This document shows, in pieces, positions 23,534-35,503 of a stretch of 64,000 nt of DNA; within the stretch, counting starts at the first letter, position 1; each line of letters opens with the position of its first letter. The translations under genes and the position numbers were made by a program. The notes beneath the pieces are model-generated. The model saw only the letters and a program-made list of their open reading frames with translations. It was not told the DNA's origin and did no database searches. The DNA lies in the NCBI GenBank assembly GCA_905331475.1, contig CAJNYU010000289.1, forward strand, positions 62,001 through 126,000, given 5' to 3'. Source of the stretch: Rotaria socialis (Eukaryota; Rotifera; Eurotatoria; Philodinida; Philodinidae).

Positions 23534-24816
23534 GTTTACCTTTTTCTGTTGCATCACTGATTTTTACGGCAGACATCTAAAAGAATGTGATCTTTGATGA
23601 ATATCTGCTGTTTCTTAAATAATTATAGTCTCACTGGGTCTGTAATGGAGTGATTCCTATATTATTGTTGGTACCGGCAGCTACTTCATGTGTATCGATC
23701 TATAAATGGAATGATGTAAATATAAGCATTATAAGGTGTTACAGCTGATATGAGAATTTAGTTGAGATTGGAATAATAGATTTAATTAAAGATAGAGAAA
23801 ATAGACACAAAAGAGAGCGAAGAAAAGAAAAGAAAAGAAAAGAAGAGAAGAATTTCGAAAATCAAAATGTAAAAAAAATTATATGAACGATACGGAAATT
23901 TTTTTCTATGAGTTAGATTTAGCAAACTATGCTCTAATTGATTATAATTTAGATTCCTTTTTAAATTCGTGACCAAAACATAAGAAAATTTATTTCTTAT
24001 TTTTCATTTATCTCAACGCGCTCTCATCTCGTTTGTACGAGTCATACGGTAATTAATGTATCTTGCTGAACTGATACTTTAATTTAAAAGAAAATAAAAT
24101 ACTTAGTCGATTATGACAATAATGTTGCATCATTAAATAAATACTTATTTATCCGAGTTTTACACTTTAAAAATTTAGTAGAATCTATTAATATCTAACT
24201 TTTTTGTCATCATTTCTTTATTAATTTAAGCTTTTATAACTGATAATCGTCACTATGAAACAGACAATGCTTAGACATAAATTACGAAGTTTCTTTTATA
24301 TTAGCTTATTTGCTTTTAACAAAGAACGATTGTAGATAATAACACGTCAAATGGAGGTTTCATATAAGAAACTTCTTTATTAATTTCATGAAAAATTTAA
24401 AAAAAAATTACTTTCCTGCCATATCATTCGATATAAAAGCTTTTTCCATTCCCATCCCACCTGCTCGAGACCCGTACTTCGAAATAACGATAGCAAAACT
24501 CTCTTTCTGTCTTTTCTTCGAATGCATAACGAAAGAGAAAAATCAATGTCCAATGTCCCTATGTCCCAATGTCCGGCGTATTAAAACAAACATCTTTTCA
24601 GAATCTTTCTCATTTCTCTCTCTTCAATCGTGAAAGATTGACACAATTAATCTTGGAAACAACAACGTGTATTTTGAATCTACATAATCAATCAAACTAT
24701 CTCATATCACTCACTAATAAAATTTTATTTCTATAAATCATTCTCTCATAACATTTATAGAATAATGAACAATTCCAATCTCAACTAGATTCTAAACTCT
24801 ACTGCCACATAAGGCA
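23534..24816. other. AT-rich spacer, no gene seen
   Basis: An AAAAG microsatellite lies at about 23820-23845. The frame at 24388-24633 has no recognisable content. Nothing else was recognised. Confidence 0.5.
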
Positions 24817-25856
24817 TTAGGAAAAAGTTGAGCTTACTTGAAGCTTGATCGAACGTATCTCTGCTTTTTCTTCGACATTGACGATAGCAGTTAAAATAGG
24901 ATCACCTGTAATGAAAAATTATCAATAATTTTTTATTAATAGCATTTTCGTGCTCCTTTCCGATAAATTCAATGCACTTCATCTATTTGTGGTTTTCTCT
25001 AAAGGCATAATTTATCGGTGTTCGATCATGTCTCTATTAGTAAGCATTGTACTCTTATTATAATTTCGAACTTACCGGATGGATTTGAATTCATTGGTAA
25101 TGAACCAACAATGGGTACTGGTTGTAAAAGTGAAAACTTTGGTGTAGTTTCTTCCAATTGAATCATATGAAGATCACCTTGATCAAGAGAGCTGACTATT
25201 TTAAATTGTGTTGCGGCCATAAGAAGCACTTCATCATCTGTTGGAAAAAACGAATGTTTACGGATGTCTCTTGCTGATTTACATTGTAAGGTAAACATGG
25301 TTCTAGTGCCACTTTTACCCAAGAATAGGTCTGATTGTAGTACACCCATAGATGTTGTGCACGATGAAAACCCCCACCACACAATTGTTTCTCCTTCGAT
25401 ATAGCGATATTTTAGGTCTAATTTAACACCTCTGTATGCCATCGTAGGAAGCAATGGAAGGCGGAATAGTGCATTTAGAAAAAGTCTCAAATAAAGATAC
25501 CAAGGTGCGAGTTTTTGTTGTCGATCCTTTGTTCGTAGTATATCATTCAAGATCATGTAGAGGCATTCCGTGGGAGGCTCCCATGTCATGGTGTAAAGCA
25601 TAATCGAAGCAGATTCGTCTTGTGTTAAATTATCGGCAGGTTTACTACATTTTAATTTAGCGGCGTATGCATTACTTTGAACATCAGGTAGAATAGGAAC
25701 AAGTGGTTTGACTGCTTCTTCAAGCGAAACAAGAGGTACACTGGAATAACCACCTATGGGTGCAAGAATTTCAAGTGATTCCTGTGCAACGTCAGTAATG
25801 CGTAATATGCGTTGTATTGTTGCTTCTTCTTCTCCTCCGCCTGTTGCTATGGCCAT
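24817..25856 (-). CDS. Mono-ADP-ribosyltransferase (ART, R-S-E type)
   Basis: Two exons, 25076-25856 and 24817-24905, joined across a 170-bp phase-1 intron, give 289 residues. The ART fold signatures are in order: YRGVK with the first-strand Arg at residue 142, WWGFSSCTTS near 160-169 (the S-T-S strand), and FFPTDDEVLL with Glu at 209. Such enzymes transfer ADP-ribose from NAD+ to protein side chains. The segment before the catalytic Glu reads DDE rather than the E-x-E of classical arginine-specific ectoenzymes, so target specificity is uncertain. There is no signal peptide, so it is probably intracellular. The N-terminal ~80 residues contain a short Gly/Glu stretch. R-S-E ART genes are numerous in bdelloid genomes (general knowledge). 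The second exon is only 29 codons and its 3' limit is the first stop; an alternative splice site (CAA|GTAAGC) lies inside it. Confidence 0.85.
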
Positions 25857-26661
25857 GTTTAATTAGAAAGAAGATTCTTTATCGAGTATTAAAACGAATA
25901 ATATCTGAAAATTAAAACAAAGACATGTTTTATAGTGTTATTTTCTACAACGTAAATCCATTTTTTCTCTTTACAATTATCAATTTTCACAATATTCGAC
26001 TGTTCAATTCGATCTTGAGGGTGTGGGTGCTCATGTAGAGCCTTTAAAAAGGAGCTCTACTAAATATTGACTATCCGATTGCCAATTCCACCTCAAGTTA
26101 AGCTGTCCTGTATCTACATCTATATTCATAGACACATACCATGGGCTGCACTAATAGTCACACTTCAAATTAATACTCCAAAATCGTTTCGAACTTTTGT
26201 CTATACGATGAATTGTCTATGCAATGTTCTATTCTGTGACGATACATCATAGCACTGTAACAAGTTATGACCATCACATGTATGATTCTGAAGTTTATAC
26301 CGAATTTCCTACTGATGTCCTCACACCGAATCGTGTGTTATTGTTAAAAGACATGCTTACGACTTACCCTACCTGTTATTTTCTTACAAATAATTCATTC
26401 TTTCTGTTTTCTAGCCTGATAACACTACATTTTCTTTGTGTCAATTTTAGCTGCTATTTTCTCTTATCTTTTAATAATTCTTCTAGACTCCGCTCTGCAT
26501 AGATAACGACTGATAGATAAAAATATGAAGCAAAAATTCATTTTCTCGATGGTGGTTATAGCTAGATAATTCGATTATTGCGAGCTTGTAGTGAACACAA
26601 GTTTATCGTAATATAAAATTCAATGTTACTGTTATAAGACAAAAGAAAAAAATTATGCATA
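25857..26661. other. Spacer, no gene seen
   Basis: A short palindrome around TAGAGCC..GGAGCTCTA lies at 26035-26058. Open frames at 26067-26252 and 26224-26502 show no recognisable domain. Confidence 0.45.
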
Positions 26662-27804
26662 TCAATTATTAATCATACTCTTGATCCAAGGCAAATAGGC
26701 GGAGACTCGAACATAGACATTTGGTGGCAAATCTTTTTCTGTTTTACAATCGCTGACATAACTAGCTACACATTCTATAACTCATTGACTGCCATGTTTT
26801 TGCATAGCTGAACCGCCACTATCGCCTTTATATGCTAAAAAGCCTTTTGCTCAATATCCAAGACAGATTTGCTGTTCAGTATTAATTTGTCGCCGATACT
26901 TTTCACAGCTGCCGATCACTTTAACCGGAATTTGTTTTAATACATGATGAGGTTGGCCATTTTCCAATTTGTCTGAATTCCAACCTGGATGCACAATGAC
27001 TGCACTAACCGGCAAGAATTGTCGACGCAGACTCTCTGAAACAAGTTATTTATTATGAAGACCAGCAACAACAGTTATCGCTCCAGGATTGGTTTTATTG
27101 TTAATGCAATGTGCAGCCATCAGAGCATAACATGAATTGAGCAATATACCATCACAAACTCCGTAACACTTTTTATTGTTCGCACATGGTTTTTCTTCTT
27201 GATAAAAAGTTTGTTATAAAAGAAAGATTCAATTTTTAACAATTTATTTGTTTGATTAAAACAAAAACCCTACCCAAGACCATGAGTGTGATATTTCTTC
27301 TGAACCACCATAAATACATTCTGTAAGTTTCGGGGCAATTATTGGTCGACCACATGTACTACTGTCGATTTGACGTGTACAACTGATACCACTTGCACGT
27401 TTACTATATGCTAGATCATCAGCATATGCATCGAACTCGTCCATTCATGACTTGTTACCTGTGGAAGTCAATTTAGATATTCTGTTGTTTCATAGGATTA
27501 TTAACTGACAAGAGAGAGAGAGAATTCAACCCTTTCATGCATACATCATTCTATTTCGATTCCAATAGGAAATTAGATTTTGTAACAATTGCCAAAGGTT
27601 GTTAAACATTCAAAGATTTAAATGTAATGATTTACTTACACATTAGAATATTCTAAAGTGTATCGGTTGATGCATCATCCGTACGTTTTCATCTAGAACA
27701 CTTGAAAGAAAGTCTCCCTCTTCATTATCATCAAGTTGACATTGAACAATTGAGATAGAACTAATGAAAAGCAAGCCAGTCAAACAGATGATCCACCAAT
27801 ACAT
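26662..27804 (-). pseudogene. Secreted trypsin-like serine protease pseudogene (S1 family)
   Basis: A signal-peptide exon begins at ATG 27802-27804 (MYWWIICLTGLLFISS..). It is followed by a propeptide-like exon ending SSTCGRPIIAPKLTEC, with IYGGSEEISHSWSW at the expected mature N-terminus (27256-27444). The catalytic region then has ALMAAHCINN (His), a long middle segment with HPGWNSDK, and KGDSGGSAM (Ser), ending YVRVSAYLPWIKSM at 26662. The frame in the catalytic region is interrupted by three stops without frameshift: after LHNK, after ICLGY and after HGSQ. The last is where chymotrypsin-fold proteases usually have Trp. An in-frame stop also lies after HFRIF at the end of the first exon. 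Secretion and digestive or defence roles are family knowledge only. This copy cannot make an active enzyme unless the stops are sequencing errors. Confidence 0.8.
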
Positions 27805-28654
27805 TTTGCAATCAGAAACACAAACTGACTTGTAAGAATAATTAATGAAAAATCAGTTATCTTTGACAGTAATATATATATTTGATATGAAAAATATTAT
27901 TTTACTTTGATACCGTGTGATGCTTATTACCTATCAAAACAAGAGACGTCATCATCACTTTCGAATGTATTTAAATTTTGATATGTTTCATGAATAAGTT
28001 GATCGTTGTAAACGACTTGCAAGATAATAAAAATATCTTGATTAGTATCTATCAGTAACGGATGAAAAAGCAATTGCTACTAATTCAAAACAATTCGTAA
28101 CTGAATCTGTTTTATCCTTTTTAGGTGTTACTCTTGCATCGCTTAAATCTATTTACGTGATAACTTGAAGAATAACTTCTGCTTTTAAAAACTCAATAAG
28201 TACAGTTCTTATCTACAATCTGAAGATGTGCAAATGGGTCACTGAAGAAGATGTTTTGAATGAAAGTTATAACCAAGAAATTAAAAAGCTGCTTTCTCCG
28301 TCTAATGCCGACTCTCCCTCGTTATTTTCAAAACAAAACTTGAGCCTCCCCTACATTAGAAGCGTTCTGTTGCCTATAATTCATGTAAACAATGACCAAA
28401 GTCATATGACAATTAGATCTTCTCAATTAATTGCCTTCATTTCATTGCTCATGTGGTCACTTTGATTTCTATATATTGTACAATATGTCATTCATCCAAC
28501 AAGAAACTTCTGTATCCGACAATATAGACATAGAACAACGATCAGAGCGTTTATCGGACTGACGATATCAATCCAAAAAGATCTTAATGTTTCTTCTAAT
28601 CAAATATTGACTTTATCTTACCCTACTTTTCTCTTCACTTTGAGAACACAGACA
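27805..28654. other. AT-rich spacer, no gene seen
   Basis: No supported gene. The frame 28226-28465 has no recognisable content. Nothing else was seen before the foldback element at 28657. Confidence 0.45.
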
Positions 28655-28947
28655 ATCCCAGGTTGATCAAAACGGATTCGTTTACGGCCTGTTTGTCGAC
28701 GGTAAACGACGTCAAACGGTATCTTTACGGCAGTAAATAGGTCGTATTTGCCCGTAATACCTGGCGCAGTAATACGGCACTGTAAACGGGACTGAATTTT
28801 CATGGTTTATGGCTGTTTGTGCTCCATACTCTCATGATAATACGGTCCGTATTACTGCGCCAGATATTACGGCAAAATTTCACCCGTAAAATAGTCGTAA
28901 AGTAACCGTCAATGACCGTATACGGACCGTACTGTTCGACCTGGGAT
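28655..28947. mobile_element. Foldback element, TACGG-rich, CCCAGG ends (copy 2)
   Basis: The element is 28657-28945, with ends CCCAGG/CCTGGG and a flanking AT dinucleotide on both sides (28655-28656 and 28946-28947). Imperfect inverted arms are made of CGTAATACGG, CGTAAACGG and related words. A central GCGCAGTAATACGG motif is repeated inverted as CCGTATTACTGCGC. It is more diverged from the copies at 9613 and 48939 than those are from each other. Confidence 0.8.
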
Positions 28948-29231
28948 GTCTTAAGAGGTTATCATCGATGATGATGCTGATGCAGAACAAATATCAAAGT
29001 TGAACAACGACTATTTTAATGTTCGGAACAAAAATAAACATACTTATTATCTAGACCAGATAGTTTGAACATAAACTATCTGATACAAAATATAATGCCA
29101 AGGGATTGAAAAGCTGTGAACAACACTATCCAAGCATGTGTGATTTAGTGTTTCTAGTATGTTTATTGCTGTGCTTCAAATCTACAATTTCATAAAATTG
29201 TTCGATTTGCCTGTCGTCGGTAGTATTCATT

Positions 29232-29750
29232 CTACTGAAATTGTCTCTCATGCTTTCCATTGAACACAAATGTCACCCGTGGTTCACTTGTTGTTCCATT
29301 TGGCATGAAAAACTTCCGTTTAAAATTGGCATGAAAATAGTTTTGATCCGAGAGTAAACTTAAGTCGGCCCGGATTTCAAAATGTCGTCTAGTCGACAGA
29401 TCGGCGTTTGGATAGACTACCTCATCATCGCTTTTCATAGGTACATCGTTAATCGATGAATATTCATGCATATCAAATACATAGATCTGTCGTGCATGTG
29501 CTATCAATCGTACATCAGCCGGATCCAAAAGTGAACAAGTAAAGTTCAATGCGACAAGAGACGAGATGAAACGACCATTAGGTAAAAGATCATAGAAGAC
29601 TTCTTCGAAAATGAGTATTGTGGCTAAATCTGTTTCATATTTTTCGGACAGAGAGGGCTTACCTCTCGAGACCGACCCTGGGAGAATATCGGCAATTGAG
29701 GCCTGCAGTTCTGTGAAAGGCGAAGGTAGTGGATGTGGGTGTGGGTGTTG
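29232..29750 (-). CDS. Unrecognised 3' exon or gene fragment (172 codons open)
   Basis: The minus frame is open from 29750 to TAA 29232-29234 but has no Met before MNFTCSLLDP at 29549. It reads as a terminal exon or a truncated gene. Readable content includes PFTELQASIADILPG, then FEEVFYDLLPNGRFISSLV and LLDPADVRLIAHARQIYVF, which look like genuine protein rather than a chance frame. A GTAAGC donor-like site occurs within the open region at about 29671. I do not recognise the family. No upstream exon could be assigned before the symporter gene, whose 3' end lies at 30207. Codon use is not obviously different from the neighbours. Confidence 0.45.
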   Translation of the reverse strand, partial: QHPHPHPLPSPFTELQASIADILPGSVSRGKPSLSEKYETDLATILIFEEVFYDLLPNGRFISSLVALNFTCSLLDPADVRLIAHARQIYVFDMHEYSSINDVPMKSDDEVVYPNADLSTRRHFEIRADLSLLSDQNYFHANFKRKFFMPNGTTSEPRVTFVFNGKHERQFQ

Positions 29751-30206
29751 CTAATAACCATAGGCACATGTACACCCACCCACACCGGCACGCACCATAC
29801 CCCAATATTTTTACTAGCAGAAAATCAAGCAAACGCGTGGAAAGATCTAAAAAGCATATTATCCTGATCAACACGAAGGGTACGTCAGGCACAGAATATA
29901 TAGAATCAATACGTATATCTCGCATCCTGAAAGTGATCACCGAATATAAACTCAAAAAATGTCGTTGATCTTAGGAATTCAGATGCGATATGGGTGGGGG
30001 TCCAAAAATCTTGAATTATACGGAGTGTATCGGTAAGTATTTGATTTATCTGTCATAAAAAAAAACGAAAATAGTGCGCGCTAGCGACTACTCCACAACT
30101 ACAGAAATATATCGTCGGTATAGATGGATAATAGTTTCAAATATCGTCTTCTTCATGTTTCATATTGAATAAAACAAACAAAAACAAAGGAAAATGATAA
30201 AGAACT
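29751..30206. other. Spacer, no gene seen
   Basis: A GTGGGTG-rich stretch and its CACCCAC complement form a short imperfect hairpin around 29733-29790. No gene is supported. Confidence 0.4.
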
Positions 30207-33200
30207 CTATAGCATTTGAATATCTGTCGGAGATAGCATAAGTTCAGAGTCATCTCGTTCATTTGGACCTTCATACTTTCTACCATTAACTTCCGATTTG
30301 TCTATATGATCGTTTGAAGGAACATTCTAAAATTGTGCATATGGTAGAAAAATACAACCTTCATTACTTTACATACTTCCGGGTCTCCCATCATGTTTTG
30401 GGTAACAAAACAACAGCAGAAAGCTTTTCGACATGATATCAAGACAGATGGATCGATCGGTTCATCGTCATGATTAGACGTTGAGTCATCTAAAACAACA
30501 ATCAATTGATACAATTTAAAAAAAAACCGAGAGCACGTACTGGGTAATAAAGAACACAATAAAGCAATAATAGTTGTAATTAAAACTCCATTAACAGCAT
30601 ACCACATAAATGATATTGAATAAAGAGGTAAAAAGATACTGTTCGATGCAGTATTTAATCTAAAAGTTTCAAAGAAAGTATTACAGAAAAAAGAAATTAA
30701 TATTTCATACTCTAAATTCAGATTAATAGTATCAGTATTATTAAATGTGATATTTTGTACAATGGGTAAAGAACATCCATTGATCGATGTAGGTAATGCC
30801 TTTTTTAATTGTTGTTTTGATGTTAAATTAGCACCAATAAGAATCCATATTTGTACTATAAGACTAATTATAAATCCAATAAGAGCATTCTATAAAGAAA
30901 AATGCAATAATATATATATTAGACAGTGGCAGATTTAAGAGATAAGCAGGGAAGGCGGCAAGTTAATCGTCCTTGTCTTTCATCATCAAAAATTAATGAA
31001 AAAAACGAATTTATAATATACCGGTTAAGCCCAAGACGATTATTTCCTATGATCATTTTTCTCCTTTCTCATAGGAAAAATGTCGAACCCCTTCAAAAAT
31101 CCTAGATCCGCCACTGATAGTTTAACATAAATAAATTCATACTCGACTATTAACACGTGGAAAGAAAAAGCCAAGTAAAAATACACCAAATATTGGTGCA
31201 GCTAATGTACCAAATATGGAAAATACAATCTTAAACATAAAAGAAATACACTAAACTATAGTTCATTTTATAGAAAAGAAAAACTTACAACAAGAATATT
31301 TGTCAAGTAAGACATAACAAAAGCAAGTAATATAGTTAAAATACCAAGTACAAGAGCTAAATTATATAAAAAAAGAAAAAAACTGCAAATAAGTCATTTT
31401 TGTTCACATACACATATATTTTGAAATTGTTGCTTGTAAATGATCCGATAATGGTTGATTTGGTCGAAGACGTTTGTAAATATCTTCAATAATAACTGTT
31501 GTCGTACTGTTAACACCAGATGATATTGAACTATGTTAGAAAAATATAGTTTTAAATGAGATATAATAATTAATTAAATATTTTACCTTAGTGAAGCACT
31601 CATTATACAAGCAATAAAAATACCCGTTAAACCAGGAAATTTACCTAAAGTTTGTATAACAAATAATGGATAAAACTATAAAATATAAACAAAAAAATGT
31701 TTTTTTGTCTTTTAATTCTAAAATATGTTTTTCTCCTACTTGATCTGATCGTGCAACAAGTTTAGTTTTCAATGGGTCACAATCATGATATTTAGCAAAA
31801 ATGAGAAGACCAACAATAGAACATAAAATAAGTACTAATGCACACATTATCCAATTAATCCAAGCAGCTCTAGAAATTATTTTTATCAAAATGAAAAAAA
31901 TATGTTTTTTTTAATTTACTTTTGTGCGTCGCGTGTTGTTTTTACGCACATATATCGTTGTGCTTGTGTTTGTAAAAAACATAATAATGATGTTGAATAT
32001 ATTGTACCACCGATCATTACTGACCAAAATGTGTAACGAATAGTTGGATCCAATGCAAACCTGCTCAAAATGTTTTGTTTCTATTGTTTTATTATGAAAT
32101 TTCAAAATAAACATACGTTGAGAAATTTATTCGGTGTCCTTCATTTGCTATTCGGAATACTTTACTTATTCCGCCAACATCAATAAAACCTTTGAAAAAT
32201 AAAAATTAGTTTGTATAATTTTCATTTAATTTAAGATGAATTTTATACCAAAAATAATTGATAAAATAATCCCAATAAACATTACACATGTTTGAACAAC
32301 ATCTGTCCATATAACTGCTTTCATTCCACCCTTTTATTTATGTCAATAATAATAATAATAATAAGAAGAAGAAATACAAACTTTATTTACATAAATTTAT
32401 AACTTACAATACTTGTATAAAATGTGCAAATTATCCCACATGATATAACGGCAAGCCAAACTTTGAAATGAAGAAAAAATAATGCATATTTATTGATTTG
32501 TAGCTCCTACCATCTAAACCAGTTACTTGACTTAATGCTAAACTTGGCCCATATAATGTCACTGACATAAACAATATCTAGGAAATCGATAACATTTTTA
32601 CATTTATTTATTTTGATCATTTATACATTACTTACATTACTAATTATGTATGTTAGCGTTACACAAATACGTAATTTTAATGAAAAACGTTTTTCAAGAT
32701 ACTAAAATTTTAAGCACAAAACAAAAAAAAACGAAATATTTTTTCCTTGTTCATTTATATCGTTCAATCATACCGCATATATACTAACGCAACCAATTTG
32801 GCGAAATTTCGGTACAAATAATTGACTTGTTAAATAAGTTGCAAAAAACCATGCAAATACTAAAAAGAATTATTTTTCATAAAAATAAAAATCTCAAAAT
32901 CAACTTAATACATACGACAATACAAATACATTGTACCATCTAAAAAGTATTATTTTATTTAACTCTTAATATAATCATTACATATATATATATGTACGTA
33001 TATGTCGTAGGCCAATCTCGGATTCAGGGCATTCTAAGATCCGACTTTGGACTAGTCCAATGTCAGATTGAGAGAAAATTTTTCGTTAAAACCTCTATTA
33101 GGCCTCAGATACATGTTGAATTGGAATACTTATTGGTAAAATGTGTTGAGACTATGGTGTTTCAGGTATTGCAATCATCAACGATGGAAATTAGTATGGA

Positions 33201-34589
33201 CTCAAACACTTATGGATAATTTTCCATAGAAGCTGCTCTTCTATAGAAACTTATCCATAACTTCCTGAATTCTACTTTAATTTCTCCATCAACAATTGTA
33301 TTATCTGGAATACCATTGTCTTTGTTCAGTTCTCCAGGGAAAAACTAATCCAACCACTATCAATGTAGCAGTGGAGGTTTCAACGGAAACTGCTGCCCAA
33401 ATCCGACATTGAACTAGTCCAAACTCGGATCTTAGAATGGTCTACCACATATATATTTATGCTATGGGCATAATTATGTCTTTGGCAAATGCTTGAATTT
33501 ACCAATCAGAAGTGGAATTCTTGTTTTGACCGTACAAAATTAAAATTCGACTGGAAAGAAATTAATACAGTCAAAAAATTTTAAATCGGAATAGAATCGC
33601 TATTCTTTATTCAACAATATCTTTTTTTTATTCCTCATCATTCTGCAGATCAAATAAGTTCAGTCAAATTCACGCATAATTATATGACCAGATCGTTTTA
33701 AATAGTGCTTTGTCGAATGAAGACTCAAATGTTTTCGTCGTGGATGTAAAGTGGGTGAGTGATGATGCTTGTCACACATTCAAGCTCGCAAGATATCATT
33801 ATAAACACTGTTTTATAATGCTTTTTCTCGAAATTTCCACTTAAAGGAATTAATAGATTTCCAATTTTTGATAATGAAGTGATTCATCATAATCTATCTG
33901 AAAAATTTTTCAATCCAGCTCAAATATTTCTTAAATTAGATTGGAACGAACAGATCTATCTTTATATTAGTTATTAGCATGATCGCGATTATTAGATTTT
34001 TTTTCTCTTGTTTTTATTCCACTCCATTTTTAGTAAAGCACATGACTGTATGAATTTATCTTTAGTCTTATTCGGATTTCATCATATAGAATTAGAATTC
34101 CAATTCGGTCAGTTGATATTCTGATCCATATTGAAATTTTGTTCTTGTCCGTTCCAAATTACTCCGGGAAAATTCAGAAATTGGCCATAGCATGTATACG
34201 CATATGTATATATAACTTACAATTATAGATTTCAACAGGTACACCAAGTAATGTTGCTGAGGACATTACACTGGCTAATAAACTCATTGCAGTTGGTAAT
34301 ATCTATTAATTAGTTTTTTTACTTGATTAAAAGTTTCGAACAAATTGTTTTAATTGTATACATACACTCATTTCACCACCTGCCATTAAAAAATCTTTAG
34401 TAGTTGCTTGTTTTGAACCAAAGCAGCCATGCCAAATACCGATTGCAGCTGACAAACCTTTGAAACAAATATGCGTGAATTTTGTTTATTATTTGAACAA
34501 GTATCATTAAATAAAATCTACAACTTACCAAGAAGAAAAATTAACATGCCGTAATCCGTCCATCCAAGATATAAATAATCGGTTGCCAT
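30207..34589 (-). CDS. SLC5-family sodium/solute symporter, about 17 exons
   Basis: The minus gene runs from ATG 34587-34589 (MATDYLYLGWTDYGMLIFLLG) to TAG 30207-30209. Exons can be read in order. They include LSAAIGIWHGCFGSKQ (34368-34455), LLASVMSSATLLGVPVEIYN (34222-34306) and a 24-nt microexon GTMYLYC near 32920. Next come FAWFFATYLTSQLFVPKF (about 32780-32860), LYGPSLALSQVTGLDG (32520-32580), KAVIWTDVVQTCVMF (32250-32330) and LQTQAQRYMCVKTTRDAQ (31920-32060). The last are KFPGLTGIFIACIMSASL (31588-31680), APIFGVFLLGFFFPRVN (31150-31230) and an acidic cytosolic tail ending LSPTDIQML. The GVPVEIY, KAVIWTD and QxQxQRY blocks match the monocarboxylate/multivitamin/iodide branch (SLC5A5/6/8/12), which couples Na+ entry to solute uptake at the plasma membrane. 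The exact substrate cannot be assigned. One large intron, about 32945-34221, carries a foldback, and another a hAT-like MITE. Confidence 0.85.
30916..31124. mobile_element. hAT-like MITE in a symporter intron
   Basis: The element spans 30924-31116 (193 bp). Its right end reads, in complement, CAGTGGCGGATCTAGG and its left end CAGTGGCAGATTTAAG, an imperfect terminal inverted repeat with the CAGTGGCGGATC head common in hAT MITEs. The 8-bp flanks ATATTAGA and ATAGTTTA match at five of eight positions, consistent with a decayed target duplication. It is non-coding and lies between two symporter exons. Confidence 0.7.
33007..33449. mobile_element. Foldback element in the large symporter intron
   Basis: Imperfect inverted arms lie at about 33039-33080 and 33394-33440. 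Both carry ATTCTAAGATCCGA followed by TTTGGACTAGTCCAA and AATGTC..ATT. The left margin has an extra ~16 bp relative to the right. Ends are near GTAGGCC and its approximate complement. No transposase and no clear target duplication were found. Its interior (about 33085-33390) shows nothing recognisable. Confidence 0.6.
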
Positions 34590-34680
34590 CGCCTGTGGAC
34601 TATGCCGTAAAATATTTAAAAAGTAAAATGGTGAGAGCCTTTGTATGAAGCTTGTATTTATGCAATCTACTACAGTTGAA

Positions 34681-34787
34681 GAAATGAAGTATGATTCTGG
34701 ATGAAGTAATACTGAAATGAAGTATGATTCTGGATGAAGTAATACTGAAATGAAGTATGATTCTGGATGAAGTAATACTGAAATGAA
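34681..34787. repeat. 33-bp minisatellite, 3.2 units, in frame with the symporter start
   Basis: Three perfect tandem units of 33 bp (34681-34713, 34714-34746, 34747-34779) and a partial fourth. Each unit begins GAAATGAAGTATGATTCTGG. On the minus strand the array is an open frame of three FISVLLHPESY repeats. It runs without a stop into the symporter Met at 34589, from an upstream Met at 34806-34808. It could be 5' UTR or a variable N-terminal extension. The conserved N-terminus of SLC5 proteins fits the downstream Met. Confidence 0.85.
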
Positions 34788-34890
34788 CTTCTGGCATGTT
34801 TTGTGCACTTGGCATTACCGAGCAGTGACTCATAGCTGGCACAATAAAACAAAAAATTTTCAACAAATGACACTATGATAGTGTAATGTG

Positions 34891-35503
34891 TACACAGTCA
34901 AGCAAATGGCGCTTTTCGCGGACTCTTGTAAATTATCAACCGAACTGGAAAGAAGCCATAATAATCAACAGTAAATAGCATACAGAAGTTTATTTGCTTT
35001 ACATCATAAGAAAATATTCTAATTAACAGATGTTTCTGTGGTAGTTCTATAAGATTTTGATTGAGTTTCTATCGCAAGATTGTAATTACCCTAGTTTTAT
35101 AGGTGTCGACATGTTGGTGAGAGTCTTCATTCTCTCTCTCTCCGTCAACATCTCACATCCTACATATGATTCAACATTATGTTTGTACTTTTGGACAAGA
35201 ATAAAGTTATATTAGTCTTTAGCCATCATCATTTCTATATTAAAAAAATAACAATATTTTTCACCTTCGAAAGCTTATTTTTGTTGATCAATCCCATTAG
35301 TAGTGCATACACAGTCACGAACATGAGTCATGCCTATTTTATAATGTTACGAACGATTTATTTGCTGACAGCGTGTACTTCCTTTTTGTGGCAATGGGAA
35401 GAGAAACAGGTGCATCGGCATAGAACTGATAGAGTTCTTCCTAGGAAGAAATAATTCAAACTATTAGAGCAAGAAATTAGATTCCAAATCATTTGACTGT
35501 GTA
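34891..35503. mobile_element. Possible Tc1/mariner-type MITE (CACAGTCAA ends, TA flanks)
   Basis: The sequence 34893-35501 is bounded by CACAGTCAA at the left and its complement TTGACTGTG at the right, with TA on each side (34891-34892 and 35502-35503). Beyond the first nine bases the terminal similarity is weaker. There is no transposase; the open frame at 35179-35454 is not recognisable. It lies just upstream of the symporter gene. Short ends make this only moderately secure. Confidence 0.45.
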
